A DNA stretch of 8,023 nucleotides from CAJXCL01 sp036011265 (GCA_036011265.1 DASCNB010000027.1:1-8023); one strand, 5' to 3'; shown: positions 1-6,309, numbered from the stretch's first letter. Translations and numbers: made by a program. The notes: generated from the sequence alone by a model not told the origin.

Positions 1-397
1 ATTTAACGGACAAAACAGCGGCTTCTTCCATTTTCAGAGGTCGGTAGCCAAACCAGAAATTCAGGTGAATAAGCATGAAGACCATTGGAAGGATTAAACA
101 AAGCATGGGCCTTATAAGATGTTTCATATATTTCGCGTTATAAAACAGTACGTTCATGAACGCGGACATCAGAATAGCCAGATCGTCCTTAAAAATACGC
201 ATTTCCATTAAGTGTGCTTTTATTTTTTCCTTTTCTTTTCTTATCCCTTGCTGATTCGATGTATACTTGAATGCCAAAAGCATAAGGATTCCTGTCAGCA
301 CAGAAATAAAGAACAAAGGCCAAAAAGGAGCAAGAGATTGAAAAGGGAAAAACAAGATACAAATAAATTTATTTAAGATGTAATTGAAATAATGCAT
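1..397 (-). CDS. Small membrane protein, EMC3/TMCO1-like layout (partial, 3' end outside window)
   Basis: The ATG at 397 directly follows the TAA stop (400-398) of the upstream gene, so the two are probably translationally coupled. Reading continues open to the window edge, giving 132 residues. A hydrophobic segment lies at about residues 25-43. It is followed by a charged, probably helical stretch at 46-72 (RKEKEKIKAHLMEMRIFKDD), then a second hydrophobic segment at about 95-112. After that comes GYRPLKMEEAAVLSVK, a pattern I associate with uncharacterised bacterial membrane proteins that carry a soluble domain after the second helix. Two membrane helices joined by a charged coiled-coil-like hairpin is the layout of the EMC3/TMCO1/DUF106 branch of the Oxa1 superfamily. 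That assignment rests on layout and remembered resemblance, not on a search. It is the last visible gene of the phosphodiesterase operon, and its function is unknown. The coding call is firm; the family is tentative. Confidence 0.75.
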   Translation of the reverse strand, partial: MHYFNYILNKFICILFFPFQSLAPFWPLFFISVLTGILMLLAFKYTSNQQGIRKEKEKIKAHLMEMRIFKDDLAILMSAFMNVLFYNAKYMKHLIRPMLCLILPMVFMLIHLNFWFGYRPLKMEEAAVLSVK

Positions 398-592
398 TTA
401 AAGATAACCAAGCCCCTTGAGTCGCTTTGAAATCTCCTCTTCCTCTTCATCAGAAGTAGTTTCTTTAGCGCTTAGTTCTTTTTCCAGAGTATGGGCAATG
501 AACTCTTCTACCGAGCTGTACCCTCTTTTTTCAGAGATAAGTTTACATCTTTCCAGCAAATCTTTATCTAATTTGATTTTATTTCCAAACAT
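398..592 (-). CDS. 64-aa ribbon-helix-helix-like protein with acidic linker and RLKGLGYL tail
   Basis: Residues 4-40 look like a ribbon-helix-helix unit: a short strand (NKIKLD), helix one (about 10-22), a turn with GYSS at 24-27, and helix two (SVEEFIAHTLEKEL). A linker rich in D and E (about 48-53) then leads to the tail ISKRLKGLGYL. The start is supported by a strong Shine-Dalgarno sequence 8 nt upstream. The gene sits 48 nt after the stop of the 656-aa phosphodiesterase and abuts the next membrane-protein gene with no gap, so it belongs to the operon. RHH proteins of this size are usually dimeric DNA binders such as CopG-type repressors or antitoxins, but no toxin partner is visible. A similar acidic-plus-LGY(L/I/V) tail occurs, to my knowledge, at the C-termini of many alkaline-phosphatase-superfamily enzymes. 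That suggests a link with the neighbouring enzymes instead of, or besides, DNA binding. Coding is likely; function is unknown. Confidence 0.8.
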   Translation of the reverse strand: MFGNKIKLDKDLLERCKLISEKRGYSSVEEFIAHTLEKELSAKETTSDEEEEEISKRLKGLGYL

Positions 593-600
593 TTATTAAA

Positions 601-608
601 CCTCCCCC
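601..608 (-). promoter_or_regulatory. Strong Shine-Dalgarno (GGGGGAGG) for the 64-aa RHH-like gene
   Basis: Read on the minus strand, GGGGGAGG ends 8 nt before the ATG at 592. It lies in the 48-nt gap after the phosphodiesterase gene. It fixes the start of the small gene and argues for efficient independent initiation within the operon, in contrast to the large upstream genes, which lack a clear Shine-Dalgarno. Confidence 0.8.
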
Positions 609-640
609 TCACTTACCTTTATTTCTAATTTTTTTTATTG

Positions 641-2611
641 CTAATTGTTAAATACTCGCTTTCCAACCATCCACTCCTGTTTAGGAATACCAAACTCCGC
701 TAAAATTGTCGGTGCAATATCATATAAAGCCGGGTTAGCAGATTGGATTTTCTTATTAGAAAGAAGAATCCCCGGCACAAATTTAGCTTCTATTAAATGA
801 TCACCGCTCCATTTGTCCAGATTATCTTTTAAAAGTCCTTTAGGAAATTTACCTAACACTGTTTCAGTGGATGCGCGGAACCCTTTATTGTAGCCAACTA
901 TAAGGTCAGGGGCATCTTTTACATACTGCCCTTTATATATCTCTTCAGCACTATAAACCCTAGAAATTACCTGTTTCCCTGTTTCCAAATCACGAATGGT
1001 AAGCAATTTTTTCGATATTTCCTCCATTAGTGCATTTTTCTCAACTCCGGGTTGAACTACACCTTTTATTTCCCGCCCTTCAAGGTTCAAATACAACCCG
1101 TTAAATCCCATGCCGTATGCGCGGGTTTGAGACCAGTCAACATTTTGCAAAAACCCTCCCTCAGAATCATCAACGAGCGAAACATATCCCTCATTCTTAA
1201 GCCATGTGTTGAGATTGAAGCTCCTGTAAAACGGCGCGAAACCATGGTCGGATATAACAATGATAGTAGTATTACTATCCAGTTGATTAAGAGCTTTTTT
1301 AAGGACAGCATCAGCTTCCTGATATATATTTTCAATCAACATCCGATGTTCAGTCGCTGGTTCATGAGCCGGATGATCTGAATCCATAGTTCGCCAGAAC
1401 ATGTGTGACAGTTGGTCCACTCTTCCGAAATAGAAAAAGAGGAGGCCGGATTTAAATTTGCTTAACTCATAATCGAACATATCGAGTTCTTCTTTAAAAA
1501 CAATATTAGCCTGTTCAAGAAATTCACTATCTTCCAGGACTTTTTCTGTTAACGCTTTGGTGTCTTCAGGAATTCCCTGGGTATAGAAGAACCCTAATTC
1601 TTCGTACAGCTCCTCTGAATAATTATCGGGTGTTGAAATAGGCATTGCCGGAGAAGAAGGATCAATATTAACCGGAGTGACATACAATTTAAAATCAGGG
1701 CGAACCTCTTTTAAATAAAAACGGCAAATTCCGCTCACACTTTCCAAAAAAGGAATAAGTTCAAAGTCCAATGCAACCCATTCACTCCATTCCCCTTCTT
1801 TGAGTAATATTTGATGATCCTGAACAGTTATTTTGGCCACAAGATTTTCTGGATCTATAAAAACTGAAAAATCGATAAATGTCTGCGGTTTACTTTTTTT
1901 GAATACGTTTTGTGGTCCAAATATTTTGGATTCAACTTTATTATTCATTACCCTGACAGGAAAAACCTTACCGCCTGAAACGTCTTCAAATTCATTAGTA
2001 TTTCCATCAGTATAAAAAGAAAATGTTCCATAAGTTCCCTGTATGTCAGGAGTTCCCATGCCGGAAAGTTGAACTACCGGAACATCTATTGGGGGGAAAT
2101 TTGCCGGAGCTCGAAAAATTGTGGTTGGAACTCCATGATCTTCCAAAACTTCCCAAAAAGCTTTTCCATGTCGCAATAACGTGACTTTTCCGCTTGAAAG
2201 AGGAATTGCCCAGTCTCCTATAGTAATCTTTTTTTTCGCGTCCTCTGTTTTTGAAGTCGAAAGATAAGGAATCATAGTCTTAGTTTCTCTATGAATAAAG
2301 TCAAAAATACCGTGCCCGCCCGGGTTCATTCCTGTTATAAAATTAGACCAAGCTACAGGACTTTGCGGTGGTATGCTTGTCTTAAGAGGTTTGAAGCCGC
2401 CTGTTTTCATCAGGCGTTCGAAATTCGGCATTTTCCCCTCCTTTATCAAACGCTCAAGAAGTATAGGATCCATACCGTCAAAACCGATTACCAGTACTTT
2501 TGTGTCAGTATTTTTAATAGAACTTTCACTTAACCCGTATCCCAACAATAATGCAAAAGCGAATATCGCAGTTAAAATATGGCTTAAACTAAAAACGTTA
2601 TTAAATTTCAT
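641..2611 (-). CDS. Alkaline-phosphatase-superfamily protein (type I phosphodiesterase/nucleotide pyrophosphatase-like), exported or anchored
   Basis: I place the start at the ATG at 2611 (656 aa). A TTG three codons upstream (2620) gives 659 aa, and neither has a clear Shine-Dalgarno. Numbering below uses the 659-aa form. One hydrophobic segment at about 13-30 with no lipobox Cys indicates a signal peptide or single anchor, placing the enzyme outside the cytoplasm. Superfamily metal and catalytic residues are all present: D48 in GFDGMDP, nucleophile S87 in QSPVAWS, D402 and H406 in VDQLSH, D458-H459 in ISDHGF and H608 in SGDH. The family hydrolyses or transfers phosphodiester or phosphoryl groups using two divalent metals; the substrate here is unknown. 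The Ser is not in a C/S-x-P-x-R context, so it is not a formylglycine sulfatase. It starts 22 nt after the stop of a longer paralog, with which it shares a mid-protein region (about 186-204 and 297-329), so both derive from a duplication. The ending, GKRVFNN, lacks the LGYL-type tail. Confidence 0.9.
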   Translation of the reverse strand: MKFNNVFSLSHILTAIFAFALLLGYGLSESSIKNTDTKVLVIGFDGMDPILLERLIKEGKMPNFERLMKTGGFKPLKTSIPPQSPVAWSNFITGMNPGGHGIFDFIHRETKTMIPYLSTSKTEDAKKKITIGDWAIPLSSGKVTLLRHGKAFWEVLEDHGVPTTIFRAPANFPPIDVPVVQLSGMGTPDIQGTYGTFSFYTDGNTNEFEDVSGGKVFPVRVMNNKVESKIFGPQNVFKKSKPQTFIDFSVFIDPENLVAKITVQDHQILLKEGEWSEWVALDFELIPFLESVSGICRFYLKEVRPDFKLYVTPVNIDPSSPAMPISTPDNYSEELYEELGFFYTQGIPEDTKALTEKVLEDSEFLEQANIVFKEELDMFDYELSKFKSGLLFFYFGRVDQLSHMFWRTMDSDHPAHEPATEHRMLIENIYQEADAVLKKALNQLDSNTTIIVISDHGFAPFYRSFNLNTWLKNEGYVSLVDDSEGGFLQNVDWSQTRAYGMGFNGLYLNLEGREIKGVVQPGVEKNALMEEISKKLLTIRDLETGKQVISRVYSAEEIYKGQYVKDAPDLIVGYNKGFRASTETVLGKFPKGLLKDNLDKWSGDHLIEAKFVPGILLSNKKIQSANPALYDIAPTILAEFGIPKQEWMVGKRVFNN

Positions 2612-2633
2612 AAGTATCAAATCTTTGAGGTTA

Positions 2634-4742
2634 CTAAATAAATGGTTTTCCTTTCATATATGCGGGAACAGGTATACCAAATAACTTTATTATAGTGGGC
2701 GCGATATTTTTTATATCTGGAAACCGTGTATTGATTTTTTTATTTACAAAAAGCACACCAGGTACAATTTTCGGGTCTACAGCGTGATCACCACTCCAGC
2801 GCCTGGTGTTATCTTCAAACACCAATTCTGTTACCCGTCCGGTAGCGCACTCCCATGAAGTTCTATAACCTGCGTTATAACCCACTAAAAGATCGGGTGC
2901 GTCAGCGGTATAAGGCCCGGAATACATGCTTTCCGTGTCTACAATTTCCCGGATAGCTGTTTTTCCTACATCTTCATCTATATATCCTGATAGTTTTTTT
3001 ATTAACTCCTGTTTTAAGTTTTGCAGTTCATCTCCATTGTTAACAATTCCGTGCAGTTCCCTTCCCTTTCTATTTATAAAAATTCCTGCCAAGGCAAGAG
3101 AGAACGCCCTGGTTTTTTTCCAGTCGACATCCTTAAACCAATCTCCGCTTATGGTTTTTCCATCTTTTAGGGCTAAATATCCGTTTTGAAAAAACCATGT
3201 GTTCAGGTTAACTCCTCTTTTGAACTGAGTAAACCCATGGTCGGACATAACCATAACAACTGTTTTATCATCCGCCTTTTTTAAAACCCTTTGAACAAGC
3301 TTGTCCGCCCGAACATAATAATCCTCTATTACATTTTCATATTTTTTTGTTTCCTTTCCATTATTTGCAGGATGGTTTTTATCAAGACAGCGGAAGAACA
3401 TATGCTGAACGCGGTCTAAAGTATCAAACACACAGACACAAAATCCTTTTGGAGACCTGTCTAATACTTTAAAAAACATTTTTTCACGCTCCTCATAAAG
3501 GAGATCGGTTTGTTTTAAAAAACTGTTTTCATCAATAACACCCTCATTCAGCGCCCATGTGTCTTCAGATAGTCCAAGAGTTCCATAATCTCCTGCCAGC
3601 TTAGAAAGGTATGTAGCGTAAATAAATGGATGTGATATCGGGAGGGCAGGTTTTTCAGGATCAATGTTAATGGGTGTAACATAAAGCTCAAAATCCGGTG
3701 TTAAACTCTTTATATAAAAACGGCAAATTCCACTGATTTTTATTCCCAGGCCAGGACGGAAAGTTATTTTGATCCAGGGTGAATAGGTTTCAGGTTCTAA
3801 CTCAAAAGTCTGGCGGCAAATGCTGATTTCAGCCTTTTTTTTATCTGTACTTATTTTTATGGAAAGTGGAACTTTCAGCTCATCTCCATCCTTAAGAAGA
3901 GAATTATTAGGTCCAGAGACATACGTATCAATCTTATTTTCTTTCAGTGTAACCGGGTAATGTACTCCTCCTTTTTCGTTTTTCACGTCTGCTCCGTTTG
4001 TAGTATAAAAAGAAAACATGCCTTGAGATCCTTTCAAATCCGGTACACACATCCCCGATAAAAGTACGCCATCAAACTTTTCTGGTGGAAAGGTAATCGG
4101 AACACGAATAACAGAACTGAAAACACCGTTTTCACCCAGGATTGTCCAAAAGGGTTTACTTTTTCTTAAAAGTTTCAACTTTGGTTTTCCAACAGGAAGA
4201 TTATACTTACCAATGGGAATGACTTTCGAAGCTTTTCCAATCTCAGCAGAGGAAAGCATCGGTAAGTATGTCCGCGGGTTCCGCGTGAAGAAATCAAAGA
4301 TATTATGGTAGGAAGGGTCAACCCCTGTCATAAATGAAGACCAGGCAACCGGGGAAATTGGCGGATTACTTGAGGACAAGGGAAGAAATGTTCCCTCTTC
4401 CTTTAATCTCTGGAAAGTTGGAAGTTTCCCCTTTTCCATAAACTTTCTTGCCAGTTTAGGGTCCATGCCATCTAAGCCGACAACTACCACCTGTTTGATT
4501 TCACTTTTTATTTTATTTCGTCTTATTTTTCTGACTGATGCTTTGAAAGCAAACCGAAAAGGCCAGGTAATAAAGTAAAATACTGCTAAAACAAATGTGA
4601 TAAAAAGAATAAAAAAGGAAGAAATAAAAGCAAAACCAGCTCCCGGCCCAATATACGCCTCAACATTGTCTGCAAAGCTCAACAACAGCGTTATGAAAAA
4701 AAGTAAATAGAAAAACTTTTTTCCCCTCATGATGCGTACCAT
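2634..4742 (-). CDS. Alkaline-phosphatase-superfamily protein with two N-terminal membrane segments
   Basis: This 702-aa protein is the first gene of the leftward operon. The full catalytic set is visible: D91 in GLDGMDP, nucleophile S130 in PISPVAWS, D443 and H447 in LDRVQH, D501-H502 in MSDHGF and H653 in SGDH. The paralog's HGIFDF is HNIFDF here. The N-terminus carries a hydrophobic segment at about 9-24, then AYIGPGAG (29-36), a second hydrophobic segment at about 37-61, and a very basic stretch at 63-83 with nine K/R residues. By the positive-inside rule, two crossings would put the catalytic domain on the cytoplasmic face, opposite to the paralog. If residues 9-29 are instead a cleaved signal peptide, the second segment still ends inside. 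The substrate is unknown. The start is the ATG at 4742; an internal ATG at 4730 (residue 5) is an alternative. Neither has a clear Shine-Dalgarno, only AAAGA abutting the first. Confidence 0.9.
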   Translation of the reverse strand: MVRIMRGKKFFYLLFFITLLLSFADNVEAYIGPGAGFAFISSFFILFITFVLAVFYFITWPFRFAFKASVRKIRRNKIKSEIKQVVVVGLDGMDPKLARKFMEKGKLPTFQRLKEEGTFLPLSSSNPPISPVAWSSFMTGVDPSYHNIFDFFTRNPRTYLPMLSSAEIGKASKVIPIGKYNLPVGKPKLKLLRKSKPFWTILGENGVFSSVIRVPITFPPEKFDGVLLSGMCVPDLKGSQGMFSFYTTNGADVKNEKGGVHYPVTLKENKIDTYVSGPNNSLLKDGDELKVPLSIKISTDKKKAEISICRQTFELEPETYSPWIKITFRPGLGIKISGICRFYIKSLTPDFELYVTPINIDPEKPALPISHPFIYATYLSKLAGDYGTLGLSEDTWALNEGVIDENSFLKQTDLLYEEREKMFFKVLDRSPKGFCVCVFDTLDRVQHMFFRCLDKNHPANNGKETKKYENVIEDYYVRADKLVQRVLKKADDKTVVMVMSDHGFTQFKRGVNLNTWFFQNGYLALKDGKTISGDWFKDVDWKKTRAFSLALAGIFINRKGRELHGIVNNGDELQNLKQELIKKLSGYIDEDVGKTAIREIVDTESMYSGPYTADAPDLLVGYNAGYRTSWECATGRVTELVFEDNTRRWSGDHAVDPKIVPGVLFVNKKINTRFPDIKNIAPTIIKLFGIPVPAYMKGKPFI

Positions 4743-4804
4743 TCTTTAATAAAAAAAATAGACAAAGATTAGACAACACTCTACTATATGAATTCCACTA
4801 TCTC

Positions 4805-4810
4805 ATTATA
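4805..4810 (-). promoter_or_regulatory. Possible -10 box (TATAAT) for the leftward phosphodiesterase operon
   Basis: On the minus strand a perfect TATAAT lies about 62 nt upstream of the ATG at 4742, within the divergent intergenic region. No good -35 box occurs at 16-18 nt, and the region is A/T-rich, so chance occurrence is quite possible. It is listed because a promoter for the operon must lie in or near this 181-bp gap. Confidence 0.3.
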
Positions 4811-4827
4811 AAAAAACAAATCCAATT

Positions 4828-4856
4828 TAGAAAGTTTATCTAAAATCAGGTATTAT
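4828..4856 (+). promoter_or_regulatory. Possible promoter for the sulfotransferase-like gene (TAGAAA-17-TATTAT)
   Basis: TAGAAA (4828-4833) and TATTAT (4851-4856) are separated by 17 nt, close to a sigma-70-type pattern, and lie 67 nt ahead of the ATG at 4924. The perfect 6-bp inverted repeat TTTAGA/TCTAAA (4826-4831 and 4839-4844) overlaps the -35 and spacer and could be an operator. Both boxes are imperfect and the region is A/T-rich. Confidence 0.3.
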
Positions 4857-4872
4857 CTCTGAGTTTCATGTC

Positions 4873-4892
4873 ATTCCCACGGAGGCTGGAAT
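4873..4892. repeat. Degenerate copy of the ATTCCC...GGAAT intergenic palindrome
   Basis: ATTCC (4873-4877) pairs with GGAAT (4888-4892) around CACGGAGGCT. The surrounding TCATTCCCACGGAGGCTGG resembles a palindromic intergenic repeat seen in many bacterial genomes (consensus near TCATTCCCGCGNANGCGGGA). Two central stem pairs are lost here, so it would be an eroded copy. The match to the consensus is from memory. Confidence 0.4.
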
Positions 4893-4899
4893 CTGAAAT

Positions 4900-4924
4900 A
4901 TTGAAATTCCTATACGTTAAATTA
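4900..4924 (+). repeat. Copy A of a 25-bp intergenic repeat
   Basis: This segment matches 7363-7387 at 23 of 25 positions. After a 3-nt offset the similarity continues into an A-rich run (AATAAAAAA in both). Copy A lacks the left arm that makes copy B part of a perfect inverted repeat. It runs right up to the possible ATG start of the sulfotransferase-like gene, which raises doubt about that start. Confidence 0.6.
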
Positions 4925-5502
4925 TGAATAAAAAAATGATAACAATTGTTTCAGGCCTGCCCCGGTCTGGTACTTCCATGATGATGAAAATGCTGGAGGC
5001 AGGGGGTATGGAAATTCTGAAAGACGAAATAAGAAAAGCCGATGAAGACAACCCTGCAGGATATTATGAATTTGAAAAAGTAAAAGAGCTTAAAAAGGAT
5101 GTTTCATGGTTAGAAAATGCTAAAGGAAAATCAGTTAAAATTATTTCATCTCTTCTCGAACACTTGCCTGAAAAGTATACCTACAAAATAATTTTTATGC
5201 ATCGGAATATGGAAGAAATCCTAAACTCCCAAAGACAGATGCTCGTTAGAAGAGGAGAGCGGACCGATGAAATAGGCGACGAAAAAATGGGAAAAATGTT
5301 TTTAAAACATTTACAAAAAATAGAAGAGAGATTAAACAAACAACCAAACATGGATGTTTTAACCATCCACTACAATGAAATTGTAAAAGATCCTGCTAAA
5401 CATAGTGAAATAATTAACCGGTTTTTTGGAAATACCCTCAATACAAAAAACATGACAGGCGTTATTGATCAAGCTTTATATCGTCAGCGAGGCAAGAGCT
5501 GA
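4924..5502 (+). CDS. Small sulfotransferase-family P-loop protein
   Basis: This 192-aa protein opens with SGLPRSGTSMMM (10-21), the glycine-rich loop that binds the 5'-phosphosulfate end of PAPS in sulfotransferases. IIFMHRNMEEILNSQ (89-103) fits the 3'-phosphate-binding element, with R94 and S102 as likely contacts. YNEIVKDP (150-157) is another conserved patch. No signal peptide or membrane segment is seen, so it is probably cytoplasmic. It is shorter than classical sulfotransferases (about 250-300 aa) but complete in outline and like a compact bacterial subfamily I recognise. The acceptor is unknown, and true sulfotransferase activity is inferred. The first ATG (4924) lies at the end of a repeated element, and no Shine-Dalgarno precedes it. 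The ATG at 4936 (residue 5, MITIVSGLPRSGTS) is an equally plausible start. It is transcribed divergently from the phosphodiesterase operon, so shared regulation is possible. Confidence 0.85.
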   Translation: MNKKMITIVSGLPRSGTSMMMKMLEAGGMEILKDEIRKADEDNPAGYYEFEKVKELKKDVSWLENAKGKSVKIISSLLEHLPEKYTYKIIFMHRNMEEILNSQRQMLVRRGERTDEIGDEKMGKMFLKHLQKIEERLNKQPNMDVLTIHYNEIVKDPAKHSEIINRFFGNTLNTKNMTGVIDQALYRQRGKS

Positions 5503-5557
5503 CTACCTATATGCACTTTAAGTTAGTTAAAATCCACACATGCCCGCTCCCCTTAGC

Positions 5558-5586
5558 TTGACTTAACATATTGACTATGCTATTCG
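5558..5586 (+). promoter_or_regulatory. Possible promoter ahead of yggS (TTGACT-17-TATTCG)
   Basis: TTGACT (5558-5563, five of six to the -35 consensus) is followed after 17 nt by TATTCG (5581-5586), a poor -10. A second TTGACT occurs 13 nt downstream (5571-5576) but has no -10 at normal spacing. The 127-bp gap between the sulfotransferase-like gene and yggS is otherwise featureless and has no convincing terminator hairpin. Confidence 0.25.
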
Positions 5587-5629
5587 TAATATTGTTTTCT
5601 AATAATATCATCATTTACCAACAAGTCTA

Positions 5630-6309
5630 ATGAGTGAAATTGCCTCAAATATCAGAAGAGTGAAACAAGCCATAAGGCGTGCGGCCGAAAAAGCAGGAAG
5701 AAACCAGAATGAAATAAAACTGATTACTGTATCAAAAACTGTTGAAACAAGCAAAATTAAAGAAGCTATTGACGAGGGTTTAACCATATTCGGTGAAAAT
5801 CGCATTCAGGAAGCTCAAAAAAAAAAGCCGAGCTGCCTTCATCCATTCAATGGCATCTGGTTGGACATCTACAATCTAACAAGGTTAAATACATCTTTGA
5901 TCTGTTCGAGTTAATCCATTCCGTTGATAGTCTTCCGTTAGCAGACGAAATTCAAAAAAGAGCCGAACGCGTAGGGAAAACTGTTAATATTTTAAGTCAG
6001 ATCAGCACATCTGGAGAAGAAACTAAATTTGGATTGCCTTTTGATAAAGCGGCCTCTGTTGTTAAAGAGATAAGTAAGTTTAAAAACCTGAACTTGATGG
6101 GGTTAATGACTATACCCCCATATTCAGATAATCCTGAAGATTCAAGAGTTTTTTATAAAAAACTAAAATCTGTTAAAATAGAACTTGAGAAAGAAAACCT
6201 AAATCTTCCGGAACTATCAATGGGGATGTCAAATGATTATGAGGTAGCTATAGAAGAAGGAGCTACTCTTGTCCGGGTTGGCACAGCGATTTTTGGTACC
6301 AGATCGTAA
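5630..6309 (+). CDS. yggS: YggS/PLPBP-family PLP-binding protein, reading frame broken by a -1 frameshift
   Basis: YggS (YlmE, PLPBP/PROSC) binds pyridoxal phosphate on an alanine-racemase-like barrel and buffers cellular PLP. The first frame gives MSEIASNIRRV and TVSKT, whose K36 sits at the position of the PLP lysine of E. coli YggS, then FGENRIQEAQ. It runs into ten A residues (5817-5826) and turns to non-homologous sequence, stopping at 5914. Reading on from GCC at 5827 in the -1 frame restores the family exactly: ELPSSIQWHLVGHLQSNKVK, LIHSVDS, GEETKFGL, GLMTIPPY, then SMGMSNDYEVAIEEGATLVR and VGTAIFG to the stop at 6309. The joined product is about 226 aa, normal for the family. All motifs downstream are intact, so the break is recent, a homopolymer sequencing error, or bypassed by slippage. 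No Shine-Dalgarno is visible. The start is chosen by match to the family's N-terminus. Confidence 0.88.
5808..5827 (+). other. yggS: A10 homopolymer with A AAA AAG slippery heptamer at the yggS frame break
   Basis: Ten A residues (5817-5826) end in G. In the incoming frame the heptamer A AAA AAG (5821-5827) is phased as the classical -1 slippery site, as in E. coli dnaX. An AGGA (5808-5811) sits 9 nt upstream, a spacing like the stimulatory Shine-Dalgarno-like element of dnaX. I see no strong stimulatory hairpin just downstream. One extra A would also repair the frame, so an indel error is the simplest explanation. Confidence 0.7.

Noticed and set aside
398..592. Antitoxin of a toxin-antitoxin pair
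   Set aside because: RHH-like, but no toxin-like small gene is adjacent; the neighbours are enzymes and a membrane protein.
1052..1381. Open frames on both strands inside the 656-aa phosphodiesterase gene
   Set aside because: They overlap conserved catalytic regions of a clear gene in another frame and show no recognisable protein features.
2340..2370. The nucleophile Ser as a formylglycine sulfatase site
   Set aside because: QSPVAWS lacks the C/S-x-P-x-R context required for conversion; the protein fits the phosphodiesterase branch.
2612..2620. TTG start three codons upstream of the ATG for the shorter phosphodiesterase
   Set aside because: The ATG at 2611 gives a normal basic N-terminus (MKFNN); TTG has no Shine-Dalgarno advantage. 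It cannot be fully excluded.
5611..5805. Minus-strand open frame over the start of yggS
   Set aside because: It mirrors the conserved N-terminus of YggS and has no homology I recognise.
6034..6309. An independent 91-aa gene starting at 6034
   Set aside because: It is the C-terminal part of YggS; family similarity continues upstream in the same frame to 5827.
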